A stretch of 15,575 nt of DNA from an uncultured Centipeda sp. (GTDB taxonomy: Bacteria; Bacillota; Negativicutes; Selenomonadales; Selenomonadaceae), in contig CALALM010000137.1 in NCBI GenBank assembly GCA_937925565.1, forward strand, positions 1-15,575, read 5' to 3'. Numbering within the stretch: the stretch's first letter is position 1; each line of letters begins with the position of its first letter. A program made the position numbers and the translations under genes. The notes beneath the pieces are model-generated. The model made no database searches. It was given only the letters and a program-made list of their open reading frames with translations, and had not been told where the DNA came from. Shown piece after piece: positions 6,656-13,438 of the stretch.

Positions 6656-7387
6656 GTGCTTGGCTTTAAGCAGCCTGAAAAATATTCGGATACCAGTGTC
6701 ATGAAAAGTCCTGCGACACCGGCAGAACGTGCCCGTGCGGCATACGATGAACGAATTGGCTCGGTCGTCGTGCAAAATTACAACTGGCGACGCATCGCCA
6801 TCGGTCTTCTCGTCGTCTGTTTCATGCTCGGCGGCGGTCTTACGACGCTCGCGCTTACTTCGCGGGTTGTCCCCTATGTCGTAACCGTAGACAAGACGAC
6901 AGGAGAGGTACAACAGGCGGGGGCACTGATTGCACAGAACTACACACCGCAGGAGGCGGAGATCCGCTACTTCCTCGCACAGTTCATCCAGAACGCGCGA
7001 AACATTCAGCTCGATCCCGTTCAGCAGGAGCGTATGCAGAATCAGGCACTCGCCTTTTTGACACAGTCCGCTGCGCAGAAATATCATACGATCCAACGTA
7101 ACGAGCACTTTCGTGAACGGTACGCAAAGGTCACGGCGCAGACGAAAATCAACAGCATGGAGAAAATCCCGGATACGGACTCCTATCATGTGACATGGAT
7201 CGAAGAAGAGTTTGATATTGCGACCGGCGCACAGCGGCAGCGCAGCTATCAGGGGGTATTCACCATAACCGTGATCGAGCAAAGAGACGAAGCGCGGCTT
7301 CTCATCAACCCGCTGGGACTCTACATTTCGGATCTTAGCTTCTCGGAGGAAATGAACAAGAAAAGCCAAACTGCTGGAGGAAAATGA
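6656..7387 (+). CDS. virB8: VirB8/TrbF-like type IV secretion inner-membrane protein
   Basis: This 243-aa bitopic protein of the VirB8/TrbF family is an inner-membrane assembly factor of the type IV secretion channel that contacts VirB10. A cytoplasmic N terminus carries AERARAAYDERIGS, typical of TrbF-like proteins, followed by a transmembrane helix at about 47-67 (rich in Gly, Leu and Val). The periplasmic NTF2-like domain begins VVPYVVTVDKTTGEV and continues to the conserved NPLGLYISDLSFSEE near the C terminus, which is highly typical of TrbF. The start is GTG at 6656, with AGGGGG seven bases upstream; a TTG one codon earlier is possible. The order virB8-virB9-virB10 is the standard one. 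Confidence 0.9.
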   Translation: MLGFKQPEKYSDTSVMKSPATPAERARAAYDERIGSVVVQNYNWRRIAIGLLVVCFMLGGGLTTLALTSRVVPYVVTVDKTTGEVQQAGALIAQNYTPQEAEIRYFLAQFIQNARNIQLDPVQQERMQNQALAFLTQSAAQKYHTIQRNEHFRERYAKVTAQTKINSMEKIPDTDSYHVTWIEEEFDIATGAQRQRSYQGVFTITVIEQRDEARLLINPLGLYISDLSFSEEMNKKSQTAGGK

Positions 7388-7404
7388 ATAACAACTAGCA
7401 TTTG

Positions 7405-7431
7405 TTCAGATGTTCAAGTTGAACATCTGAA
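7405..7431. promoter_or_regulatory. 27-base near-perfect palindrome between virB8 and virB9
   Basis: Two 13-base arms (TTCAGATGTTCAA and TTGAACATCTGAA) are exact reverse complements around a single central G. As DNA this looks like an operator for a dimeric regulator. As RNA it would form an 11-bp stem with a five-base loop. No run of T follows on either strand, so it is not an ordinary terminator. It lies in the only sizeable gap (about 83 bases) inside the transfer block, 40 bases before the virB9 start. It could control virB9-virB11 separately from the upstream genes or mark an mRNA processing site. Which of these applies is not decidable here. Confidence 0.6.
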
Positions 7432-7470
7432 TAATAAGCACAAGATATTCATTTAATGGAGGAAATGAAC

Positions 7471-8481
7471 ATGAAACTGTTTCCGAAGAAATACGCCCGT
7501 GGTGCTCTGCTTAGTCTTTTGGCACTGAGCTTTGCAGGGAATGTGTTTGCAAGTGAGCAGACAACCGCACCAACCAAAGAAGAAACGAATGTCAAGAAAC
7601 TCTCGCAGGAAGTCACGGAGCTGCGCGGCAGCATAAGTGAGGTAACGGAATCACAGGCGTCTATCCTGCGTATTCTGGATGCACTTTCAGCGCAGCTTGA
7701 GACCATCCAGAGGGATCAGGAGTTCCGGCGCACGGCGATTCCTGCGCCGACGGATCGACAGCTTGTCAACCCGGACAACTCCTATCGCTCCATCAATACC
7801 ACGCAGGATGCGATCAATGCGCAGGGCAATTCGACAATGGTGTTCACCTATGCCCCCGAACAGCTCTATAAGATTTACTGCCGTCCGGGGTATATCACCG
7901 ATCTTGCGCTTAGAAAGGGCGAGACGATTAAGTTCGTCGGCGGCGGAGATACGGCGGCATGGCAGCTCGATCAGTCCGTAGTGGACGGTGTTCCCCATCT
8001 CTACGTCAAACCGGTGGTAAAGACATCGACAACAAACCTCATCATCACCACGGAAAAGCGGAGCTATCAGCTCATCTTGAACGCAAGTGACTGGTACAAT
8101 CCGATGGTCTATTGGACGTATGGAACAGAAGACCATGCGGACATGATGCGTCGTCATGAGCAGGAAGATCGTCTGCGCACGGGCAGCGTGAATGCGACGA
8201 GCGTTGAAAATCTCGACTTTTCCTTTCAGGTGAAGACGAAAGGCGAAGCGAAAGACTATGTGCCGGACATGGTGTTTTCCGATGGCACACGAACCTATTT
8301 GAAATATAAGACACTGCCCAAGCAGCAAGTGCCGCTCTTTATTACCGAGCGCGGCAAGAAGACTATGACGCTCGTGAATTATCACACACGCGACGGCTAC
8401 TACATCGTCGATCTTCCGTTTGACAAGGCACAGCTGCGCGTTTCCGACCGCAGCATGGTGACGATCACGCATAAGGGGTGA
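7471..8481 (+). CDS. virB9: VirB9/TrbG-like type IV secretion outer-membrane complex protein
   Basis: This 336-aa periplasmic protein with a signal peptide (residues 1-27, likely cut after V-F-A) forms the outer-membrane core ring with VirB10. Residues of about 40-90 are a heptad-like coiled coil (KKLSQEVTELRGSISEV). The N-terminal VirB9 domain follows: YAPEQLYKIYCRPGYITDL, then LRKGETIKFVGGGD and TAAWQLD. The C-terminal VirB9 domain has DMVFSDGTRTYLKYK and YYIVDLPFDKAQLRV, both characteristic. An ATG at 7456 overlaps the ribosome binding site GGAGG (7458-7462). The ATG at 7471 has proper spacing and puts the signal peptide at the N terminus, so I chose it. It is separated from virB8 by the palindrome gap. 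Confidence 0.9.
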   Translation: MKLFPKKYARGALLSLLALSFAGNVFASEQTTAPTKEETNVKKLSQEVTELRGSISEVTESQASILRILDALSAQLETIQRDQEFRRTAIPAPTDRQLVNPDNSYRSINTTQDAINAQGNSTMVFTYAPEQLYKIYCRPGYITDLALRKGETIKFVGGGDTAAWQLDQSVVDGVPHLYVKPVVKTSTTNLIITTEKRSYQLILNASDWYNPMVYWTYGTEDHADMMRRHEQEDRLRTGSVNATSVENLDFSFQVKTKGEAKDYVPDMVFSDGTRTYLKYKTLPKQQVPLFITERGKKTMTLVNYHTRDGYYIVDLPFDKAQLRVSDRSMVTITHKG

Positions 8482-8485
8482 TGGC

Positions 8486-9832
8486 ATGGCAGGATTCAAC
8501 CCGCAAAGCATCGGCAGATATCTTGCCGATTTCAAAACCTTTTTCAGCCGTAACAGGCGTAAGCGATCGGATGAGGACGATGCGGATCTTGAGATCGAGG
8601 ATGAGACGCAGGAAAATCCCGGCGATGTGAAAATGAACAGCGGACAGCACCGTAATGTATACGGCATCCGCAAGAAGATTATCGGCGGTATCATTGCGTT
8701 TGGTGTTCTGGTGTTCATTGGGAGCTATTACATCTCCAAGCCGGACACACCGACCGATCAGCCCGCGCGCATCCCCGCACAGAGACTTGCGGCAGAGACA
8801 CGTGAACCGGCACACACCAATGAGGATCGAAAAGAACTTTCCTATGCCGATCTCCAAACATTGGATGCAGGGCGCACCAAAAAGGCAAACGCACAGGCAG
8901 CACCGGGTGCAGACGGCAGACCCGCAGGAAGTGGGGCGGCAAATCCGCCGGGAGCGGTCACCGTTCAGCAGATTCCAACACCAAGCCTTCCGTCCGCAGC
9001 CCCGGACGCAGCCTATCCGATACCACACCCCAATATCCCACCGACACCCGTTTCTGCAGATGTGAATGCGAATGCGGGCACAGAGATAGAATCCGAGCAT
9101 GAGCGTGCGGAAAAGGAGCTTGAAGCGCGTTACCACTCGGCAATCGCGTTTGCTCTTGGCGGCGGCGCAGGGGCAGATACGGCAGCAGCGGAAAGTGCTG
9201 CTGCGGGAGACATATCGGACAGCAACACCGTCCAAACGGCAGCACGCGCCTCGTATGATACAAGCAGTCCGTACATCCTTCAGGTCGGTACAATGATCCC
9301 TGCGATGCTGTTCTCGGGAATTAACACCGATACGCCGGGGCAGGTCATCGCACAGATCAGCCGTGATGTCTATGACAGCGCAACCGAGACGAACCTGCTC
9401 ATCCCATCGGGGACACGCCTCATCGGGACGTATCAGAGCGAGGGGGCAGCAAACGGGCGCATTGCCATCTCCTTTGCAACGATGATTTTGCCGAGCGGCG
9501 CAGCCTACAACATCGGCGGCAGCATGGTCGCCGTGGATGACAGTGGATATAGCGGAATTACCGGCAAGGTACATCGCCATCTGGATCGTGCGTTCAGTGC
9601 GGGGCTTCTCACCAGTGCCATCGCTGCACTCGGCTCGTATGCAAGTGGGGACTCCTCGTCGCAGCGCAGCTTTACGGGCGGACAGCTCATGATGCAGGGA
9701 GCGATGAGCAATGTGCTGAACTCCGTTTCGCAGATTGTACGCGACAGTACATCGACACGTCCGACCATCACCATTGAACCCGGTTACACATTCCATGTCT
9801 ATGTAACACAGCCCATCTCATTCGGAGGATAA
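8486..9832 (+). CDS. virB10: VirB10/TrbI-like type IV secretion core protein
   Basis: This 448-aa protein spans inner and outer membranes and is the scaffold of the secretion channel. The layout is typical: a basic and acidic cytoplasmic N terminus, a transmembrane helix at about 65-83, a Pro-, Ala- and Gln-rich periplasmic linker (about 85-215), and the C-terminal TrbI/VirB10 beta-barrel domain from about 260. The barrel shows LQVGTMIPAMLFSGINTDTPG, then IPSGTRLIGTYQS and a conserved ending TFHVYVTQPISFGG. The region LSSYASGDSSSQ-like at about 385-400 matches the helical antenna part of the fold. It starts four bases after virB9 and ends one base before the virD4 ATG, whose ribosome binding site lies inside its last codons. 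Confidence 0.92.
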   Translation: MAGFNPQSIGRYLADFKTFFSRNRRKRSDEDDADLEIEDETQENPGDVKMNSGQHRNVYGIRKKIIGGIIAFGVLVFIGSYYISKPDTPTDQPARIPAQRLAAETREPAHTNEDRKELSYADLQTLDAGRTKKANAQAAPGADGRPAGSGAANPPGAVTVQQIPTPSLPSAAPDAAYPIPHPNIPPTPVSADVNANAGTEIESEHERAEKELEARYHSAIAFALGGGAGADTAAAESAAAGDISDSNTVQTAARASYDTSSPYILQVGTMIPAMLFSGINTDTPGQVIAQISRDVYDSATETNLLIPSGTRLIGTYQSEGAANGRIAISFATMILPSGAAYNIGGSMVAVDDSGYSGITGKVHRHLDRAFSAGLLTSAIAALGSYASGDSSSQRSFTGGQLMMQGAMSNVLNSVSQIVRDSTSTRPTITIEPGYTFHVYVTQPISFGG

Positions 9833-9833
9833 T

Positions 9834-12257
9834 ATGAACGAGCAGGAAAAGAAAGAACAGAACAAAACGCTTTTCCTCTGCCTCTTGTTCGCGGGGATCA
9901 CCTATGTTGCTGCGCAGTGGCTCACAACACAGGCAATCGCCGATCATCTCGAATATAGTCCACTCCTGCCCGGCGAGATCGCCGGGCATATTTATCAGCC
10001 GTTTGCACATCGGACGTGGAGAGATGATCCGCAAATTGCCGCAGCGATTCCGCGCACACTTGCGCAATATGCGTTTTTGCCGTGGATTGTCTATCTTGTC
10101 GGCGGACTTGTGATCTACCAATTCCACAAAAGCCGTCAGCGCATGACAAGCCACGGCACAGCAGATTTTGCAAAGGAAAAGGACATCAAAGAGGCTGGAC
10201 TTGCGATCCGCGAAAACGGATTCGTCGTCGGAATCAACCCTTTTAGCGAAAAACTCATGCTGCACAACGGTCCGGAACACATCTTACTCGTTGCACCGAC
10301 GCGAAGCGGCAAGGGTGTCTGCAACATGATCCCGACAGGAATCTGCTGGAAGCACAGCATATTCTTCTTCGATCCAAAAGCGGAACTTTGGAACTTTACC
10401 GCAGGATGGCGCAAGAAGCACTTTGGGCAGAAGGTCATGAAATTTGAGCCGCTCTGTAAGGACGGCTCTGCGGCAAAGTGGAATCCGTTCGCAGAGATCG
10501 ACTTTCAGTCCTTTGAGGAACTCACCGATGTTTCGACCATCTCGGAGATGATGGTCAAAACAGGGGACGGAGGAAGCAAAGACCCCTTCTGGGAGAACTC
10601 TGCCGCAGCTCTCATCAACGGTGTTATCCTGCATCTCCTCTACAAGCACTATCAGGAGAAGCGCCTCCTTCCATGTCCGTCCGACGTAATGAGCTTTCTC
10701 TCCTCGCCCGGCATGAGCACGGACAAGCTCTTTGCGTCTATGAAAATCTATCCGCACATCTCCAAGGAGGAGTTTTTGGAGCAGAACGGCAAGAAAAATA
10801 TGCTCAAGGAGATTTACGGCGAGTATGTGGAGGATTTTCGCCCCTATAGGGAAGTCCTGCCCCGATTTTCCGAGGCAGTTGCAGCGAATGAGGAGCGCGC
10901 AAAGGCACATGAGGAAGCCTTGCAGGAGGGCAGACACGCAAAGCCGCCCAAGAGCAATCTGGAACTTTTGCGCGAGGCAATCATTGCTGCGGAGGAGGCG
11001 GGAGAAACGATTGATTTTAACGCGCCCGATTTGTCCGAATGCACACAGAAGCAGGACATCGACCAGATGATCAGCGGGCAGGATGTGACTTCCCCGTGGT
11101 ACAAACTCCTCGTGCACCCGAAGGTCGCCGAAGCCGCTGCCAATATGTATAACGGCGCGGAACAGACACGCGCCTCCATCATGCAGACGGCGCAGACTTC
11201 AATGGCAGTCTATCAAGACCCGCTCGTCAAAGCCAATACGGCGGTATCGGATTTCTCGCTGCGCGATCTGCTCGACCCGTCACAGGAAGTGTCGCTCTAT
11301 CTCGTCCTTCAACCCAACGACATTGACAAGCTGCGCCCAATCCTGCGCCTCTTTGTCAACACGATGCTCTCCAAACTCGTCCGTGATATGAAGTTCGCCT
11401 CGGATGGCGAAAAAGAGAAAAAAAAGCAGCGTCTTCTCCTCATGCTCGATGAGTTCCCGCAGCTCGGGAAACTCGAGAGCATCGAAAAGACGCTTGCCAT
11501 CTGCGCGGGCTACGGCGTCAAAATCTGCATTGTTGCGCAGAGCATGGGACAGCTCAATAAGATCTACACCAAGGACAATGCCATTCCCGGCAACTGTCAT
11601 GTGCAGATCTACTTCACACCGACCCTTGAAGACGGAGGTGGAACGGCAAAGACCCTTTCTGACACCCTCGGGGATCAGACCATATACTCCTATTCCAAGT
11701 CCTCAAACGGGAAGATGTTTGAGGGATCAACATCAACCTCGCAGATGGCGCGTAAACTCATGACCCCGGACGAGGTGCGGCGTATGCCCGCCGATCGTGA
11801 ACTCGTCTTTGTTGCGGGCTTCCGACCGATCTACGGAAAGAAACTCTTTTATTTCAAGCAGAAATTCTTCACCGACCGCACCAAGACACCACCGCCGACC
11901 TTCAGCGACCTGCGTACGGAGGTCAAATCCTACGCCCAGCTCTTTGCCGTCCATCGTGCGGATCGTGCAGCCGCCGAGGAACGGCTGCGCGAGGTGCAGG
12001 AGGCACGCGCGGCGGCAATGACAGCGTCACCCGTGCCCATAGAGGAGATACCGATTCGATTGGAGGAATACGATGAACCGGCAGCCAAAGAAAATCCCAC
12101 GGCTCTCGGACAAGATGAAACGTGGGATGAAGCAGCTGCAAATGCAGCCAGGGACGAAGACACACAGCCCCAAGACGCGGAAGAGATGACCTTTGAACAG
12201 AAAAAGAAGCTGCTTCTTGCAAAGAGGAGAGGAGAAGGAGAACACGATGGAACGTGA
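9834..12257 (+). CDS. virD4: VirD4/TraG-type coupling protein (T4SS DNA-recruiting ATPase)
   Basis: This 807-aa hexameric ATPase docks the relaxase-DNA complex to the secretion channel. Two transmembrane helices lie near residues 12-30 and 78-95. Next comes the TraG hallmark RQRMTSHGTADFA (residues 101-113), in the cytoplasmic approach to the motor. Walker A is APTRSGKGV (residues 154-162) and Walker B is LLLMLDEFPQLGK (about 533-545). A charged insert at about 340-420, with helices rich in Glu and Lys, may be the all-alpha substrate-binding domain. The last 80 or so residues are acidic and probably flexible, as in proteins that bind relaxosome partners. GGAGG precedes the ATG. Its end overlaps virB11 by 11 bases. 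Confidence 0.93.
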   Translation: MNEQEKKEQNKTLFLCLLFAGITYVAAQWLTTQAIADHLEYSPLLPGEIAGHIYQPFAHRTWRDDPQIAAAIPRTLAQYAFLPWIVYLVGGLVIYQFHKSRQRMTSHGTADFAKEKDIKEAGLAIRENGFVVGINPFSEKLMLHNGPEHILLVAPTRSGKGVCNMIPTGICWKHSIFFFDPKAELWNFTAGWRKKHFGQKVMKFEPLCKDGSAAKWNPFAEIDFQSFEELTDVSTISEMMVKTGDGGSKDPFWENSAAALINGVILHLLYKHYQEKRLLPCPSDVMSFLSSPGMSTDKLFASMKIYPHISKEEFLEQNGKKNMLKEIYGEYVEDFRPYREVLPRFSEAVAANEERAKAHEEALQEGRHAKPPKSNLELLREAIIAAEEAGETIDFNAPDLSECTQKQDIDQMISGQDVTSPWYKLLVHPKVAEAAANMYNGAEQTRASIMQTAQTSMAVYQDPLVKANTAVSDFSLRDLLDPSQEVSLYLVLQPNDIDKLRPILRLFVNTMLSKLVRDMKFASDGEKEKKKQRLLLMLDEFPQLGKLESIEKTLAICAGYGVKICIVAQSMGQLNKIYTKDNAIPGNCHVQIYFTPTLEDGGGTAKTLSDTLGDQTIYSYSKSSNGKMFEGSTSTSQMARKLMTPDEVRRMPADRELVFVAGFRPIYGKKLFYFKQKFFTDRTKTPPPTFSDLRTEVKSYAQLFAVHRADRAAAEERLREVQEARAAAMTASPVPIEEIPIRLEEYDEPAAKENPTALGQDETWDEAAANAARDEDTQPQDAEEMTFEQKKKLLLAKRRGEGEHDGT

Positions 12258-13224
12258 GGACAAAGTTTATGAGCGCCACCTGCAAATGCTGGAGCACAAC
12301 ATGGGGCGCAGCATCATGCACTATATGCACGATGACAACGTGACCGAGGTCATTGTCAATCCGGACGGAAAGCTCTGGATTGACACATTCGACAAGGGCT
12401 TTCAGGATACAGGCGTTGTTATGGAAGCAGAGGACACCAAGCGTATCATTTACGCCGTTGCCGATCTTGCAGGACAGGTCATTGACGTAAAGAATGATCC
12501 TGCGCTGCAAGCCCATATCCCGGAGTCGCGGCTTTTTGCCAACTGCCGCTTTCAGGGGCTTCTGCCGATGATTGTCGAAGCTCCCAGCTTCAACATCCGA
12601 AAACATGCCAAAAAAATCCTCACGCTGGACGAATATGTGGCACAGGGCACAATGAGCAAACGTCAGCGTGAGGTAATTCTGGAAGCGATTCATGGAAAGA
12701 AAAACATCATCGTCGCGGGCGGCACAGGATCGGGCAAGACCACACTCGTCAACGCCGTGCTCGCCGAAATCTCCAAACTGGACGAGCGCATTGTGACCAT
12801 CGAGGATACAAGGGAACTCAAGTGCAGCGCAGAGAACTTTGTTGCCCTCAATACCACGGACAGCGTGGACATGGACAATCTGCTCCGCAAGACGCTGCGT
12901 CTCTCACCGAACCGCATCGTCGTCGGTGAGATACGCGGCAAAGAGGCACTCACCCTGATCGACGCATGGTCAACGGGACACAGAGGCGGCTGCTCTACCG
13001 TCCACAGCGACAGTGCGATGGACACGCTCTATCGACTGGAAGACCTCGTAAGCCGTGTCTCCATCTCTGCACAGCAAGCGGGAATTGCGCGTGCTATTGA
13101 TGTTGTGATCTACATCGCAAAGCGTGCCATTCGGCGCGGCATCGAGGAAGTTCTCTCCATCGATGGCTGGGATCGCGAGCGGCACGAGTACATCACACAT
13201 CGTTTGGATGGGGCTGCGGGTTGA
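12247..13224 (+). CDS. virB11: VirB11/TrbB-type secretion ATPase
   Basis: This 325-aa cytoplasmic hexameric ATPase of the type IV secretion system (VirB11/TrbB, GspE superfamily) powers channel assembly or substrate switching. The N-terminal domain holds VTEVIVNPDGKLWID. The C-terminal motor has Walker A GGTGSGKTT (about residue 159), the Asp box IVTIEDTRELK, Walker B IVVGEIRG and the His box GHRGGCSTVHS. All are intact. In-frame codons back to an ATG at 12193 exist inside virD4, but the purine-rich GGAGAAGGAG just before 12247 supports the shorter form. It is the last recognisable secretion gene of this cluster. VirB4 and VirB6 are not in the window. Confidence 0.93.
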   Translation: MEREDKVYERHLQMLEHNMGRSIMHYMHDDNVTEVIVNPDGKLWIDTFDKGFQDTGVVMEAEDTKRIIYAVADLAGQVIDVKNDPALQAHIPESRLFANCRFQGLLPMIVEAPSFNIRKHAKKILTLDEYVAQGTMSKRQREVILEAIHGKKNIIVAGGTGSGKTTLVNAVLAEISKLDERIVTIEDTRELKCSAENFVALNTTDSVDMDNLLRKTLRLSPNRIVVGEIRGKEALTLIDAWSTGHRGGCSTVHSDSAMDTLYRLEDLVSRVSISAQQAGIARAIDVVIYIAKRAIRRGIEEVLSIDGWDRERHEYITHRLDGAAG

Positions 13225-13426
13225 TGAAAATATAAAAGACCACGGCTTTCCGACTCCCGCCGGGGTCCAATTCCTCATGGCAGCCGGAAAGCGTGGTCGC
13301 AGAGAAGTTCTCACGCGTTACACGAACTATGCTGTGGTGTCGCAAGCAATTCCTCAATTATTTTCAGTATACAGGGCAGCCCCATCGCCGTCAATAGTTG
13401 AACACGAAATATTAACATGGAATTAG
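13208..13426 (+). CDS. possible 72-aa ORF filling the virB11 to polyvalent gene gap (uncertain)
   Basis: An ATG inside the end of virB11 opens 72 codons (MGLRVDENIKDHGFPTPAG...) that stop just before the ribosome binding site of the next gene. It fills the gap neatly, but it has no good ribosome binding site of its own. It runs through a long inverted repeat, and its codon use in the second half is more AT-rich than that of neighbours. It is also exactly antisense to the predicted minus-strand RNA. I do not recognise it. Chance or a decayed gene is as likely as a real one. Confidence 0.2.
   Translation: MGLRVDENIKDHGFPTPAGVQFLMAAGKRGRREVLTRYTNYAVVSQAIPQLFSVYRAAPSPSIVEHEILTWN
13227..13298 (-). 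terminator. intrinsic terminator for minus-strand transcription
   Basis: On the minus strand the arm GACCACGCTTTCCG (13298-13285) pairs with CGGAAAGCCGTGGTC (13252-13238) in two 7-bp blocks with one bulged C. A T-rich run, TTTTATATTTT (13237-13227), follows at once. The loop is long (32 bases) and may fold further. On the + strand the same stem is not followed by T residues, so the direction is clear. It ends three bases past the virB11 stop. It fits a small RNA made from the promoter at 13394-13366. Confidence 0.6.
13229..13359 (-). ncRNA. predicted small RNA of about 130 nt, minus strand
   Basis: A good promoter (13394-13366) and an intrinsic terminator (13298-13227) on the minus strand enclose a transcript of about 130 nt, the ends being estimates. 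The RNA holds the 10-base motif TGAGGAATTG twice. One copy is near the 5' end (minus 13356-13347) and the other is in the large loop of the terminator stem (minus 13277-13268). A short stem, GAGA with UCUC, lies between them. No open frame of note is on this strand. It is antisense to any transcript running from virB11 into the polyvalent gene and could act there, or bind a protein or other mRNAs through the GGA-containing loops. No known RNA family was recognised. Confidence 0.5.
13366..13394 (-). promoter_or_regulatory. sigma-70-type promoter on minus strand
   Basis: Read on the minus strand, TTGACG (13394-13389) is followed after exactly 17 bases by TATACT (13371-13366). Both hexamers differ from consensus at one position. 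Upstream on the same strand the sequence is AT-rich (13395-13415), as for an UP element. There is no minus-strand gene downstream, but a terminator lies about 130 bases away. Transcription is predicted to start near 13359. Confidence 0.65.
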
Positions 13427-13438
13427 GAGGTGAGCGCT

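Noticed and set aside
6368..7369. 333-codon minus-strand frame opposite virB8 and the upstream unknown gene
   Set aside because: It covers parts of two + strand genes, has no motif, and the + strand reading gives a clear VirB8.
7405..7431. LexA (SOS) box reading of the palindrome
   Set aside because: Firmicutes LexA sites have GAAC first and GTTC second. Here the half sites are in the opposite order with a five-base gap.
7687..8718. 343-codon minus-strand frame opposite virB9
   Set aside because: Antisense shadow of virB9 that crosses into virB10, with an unnatural composition.
8465..9796. Long open frame of 443 codons on the minus strand opposite virB10
   Set aside because: It is the antisense shadow of a clear VirB10 gene, Cys- and Arg-rich with no recognisable domain and no ribosome binding site. 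High third-position GC in virB10 makes long antisense frames likely.
13238..13298. Terminator for the virB operon on the + strand
   Set aside because: The stem is strong, but no T-run follows on the + strand. The T-run is on the other side, so the sequence favours termination of minus-strand transcription.
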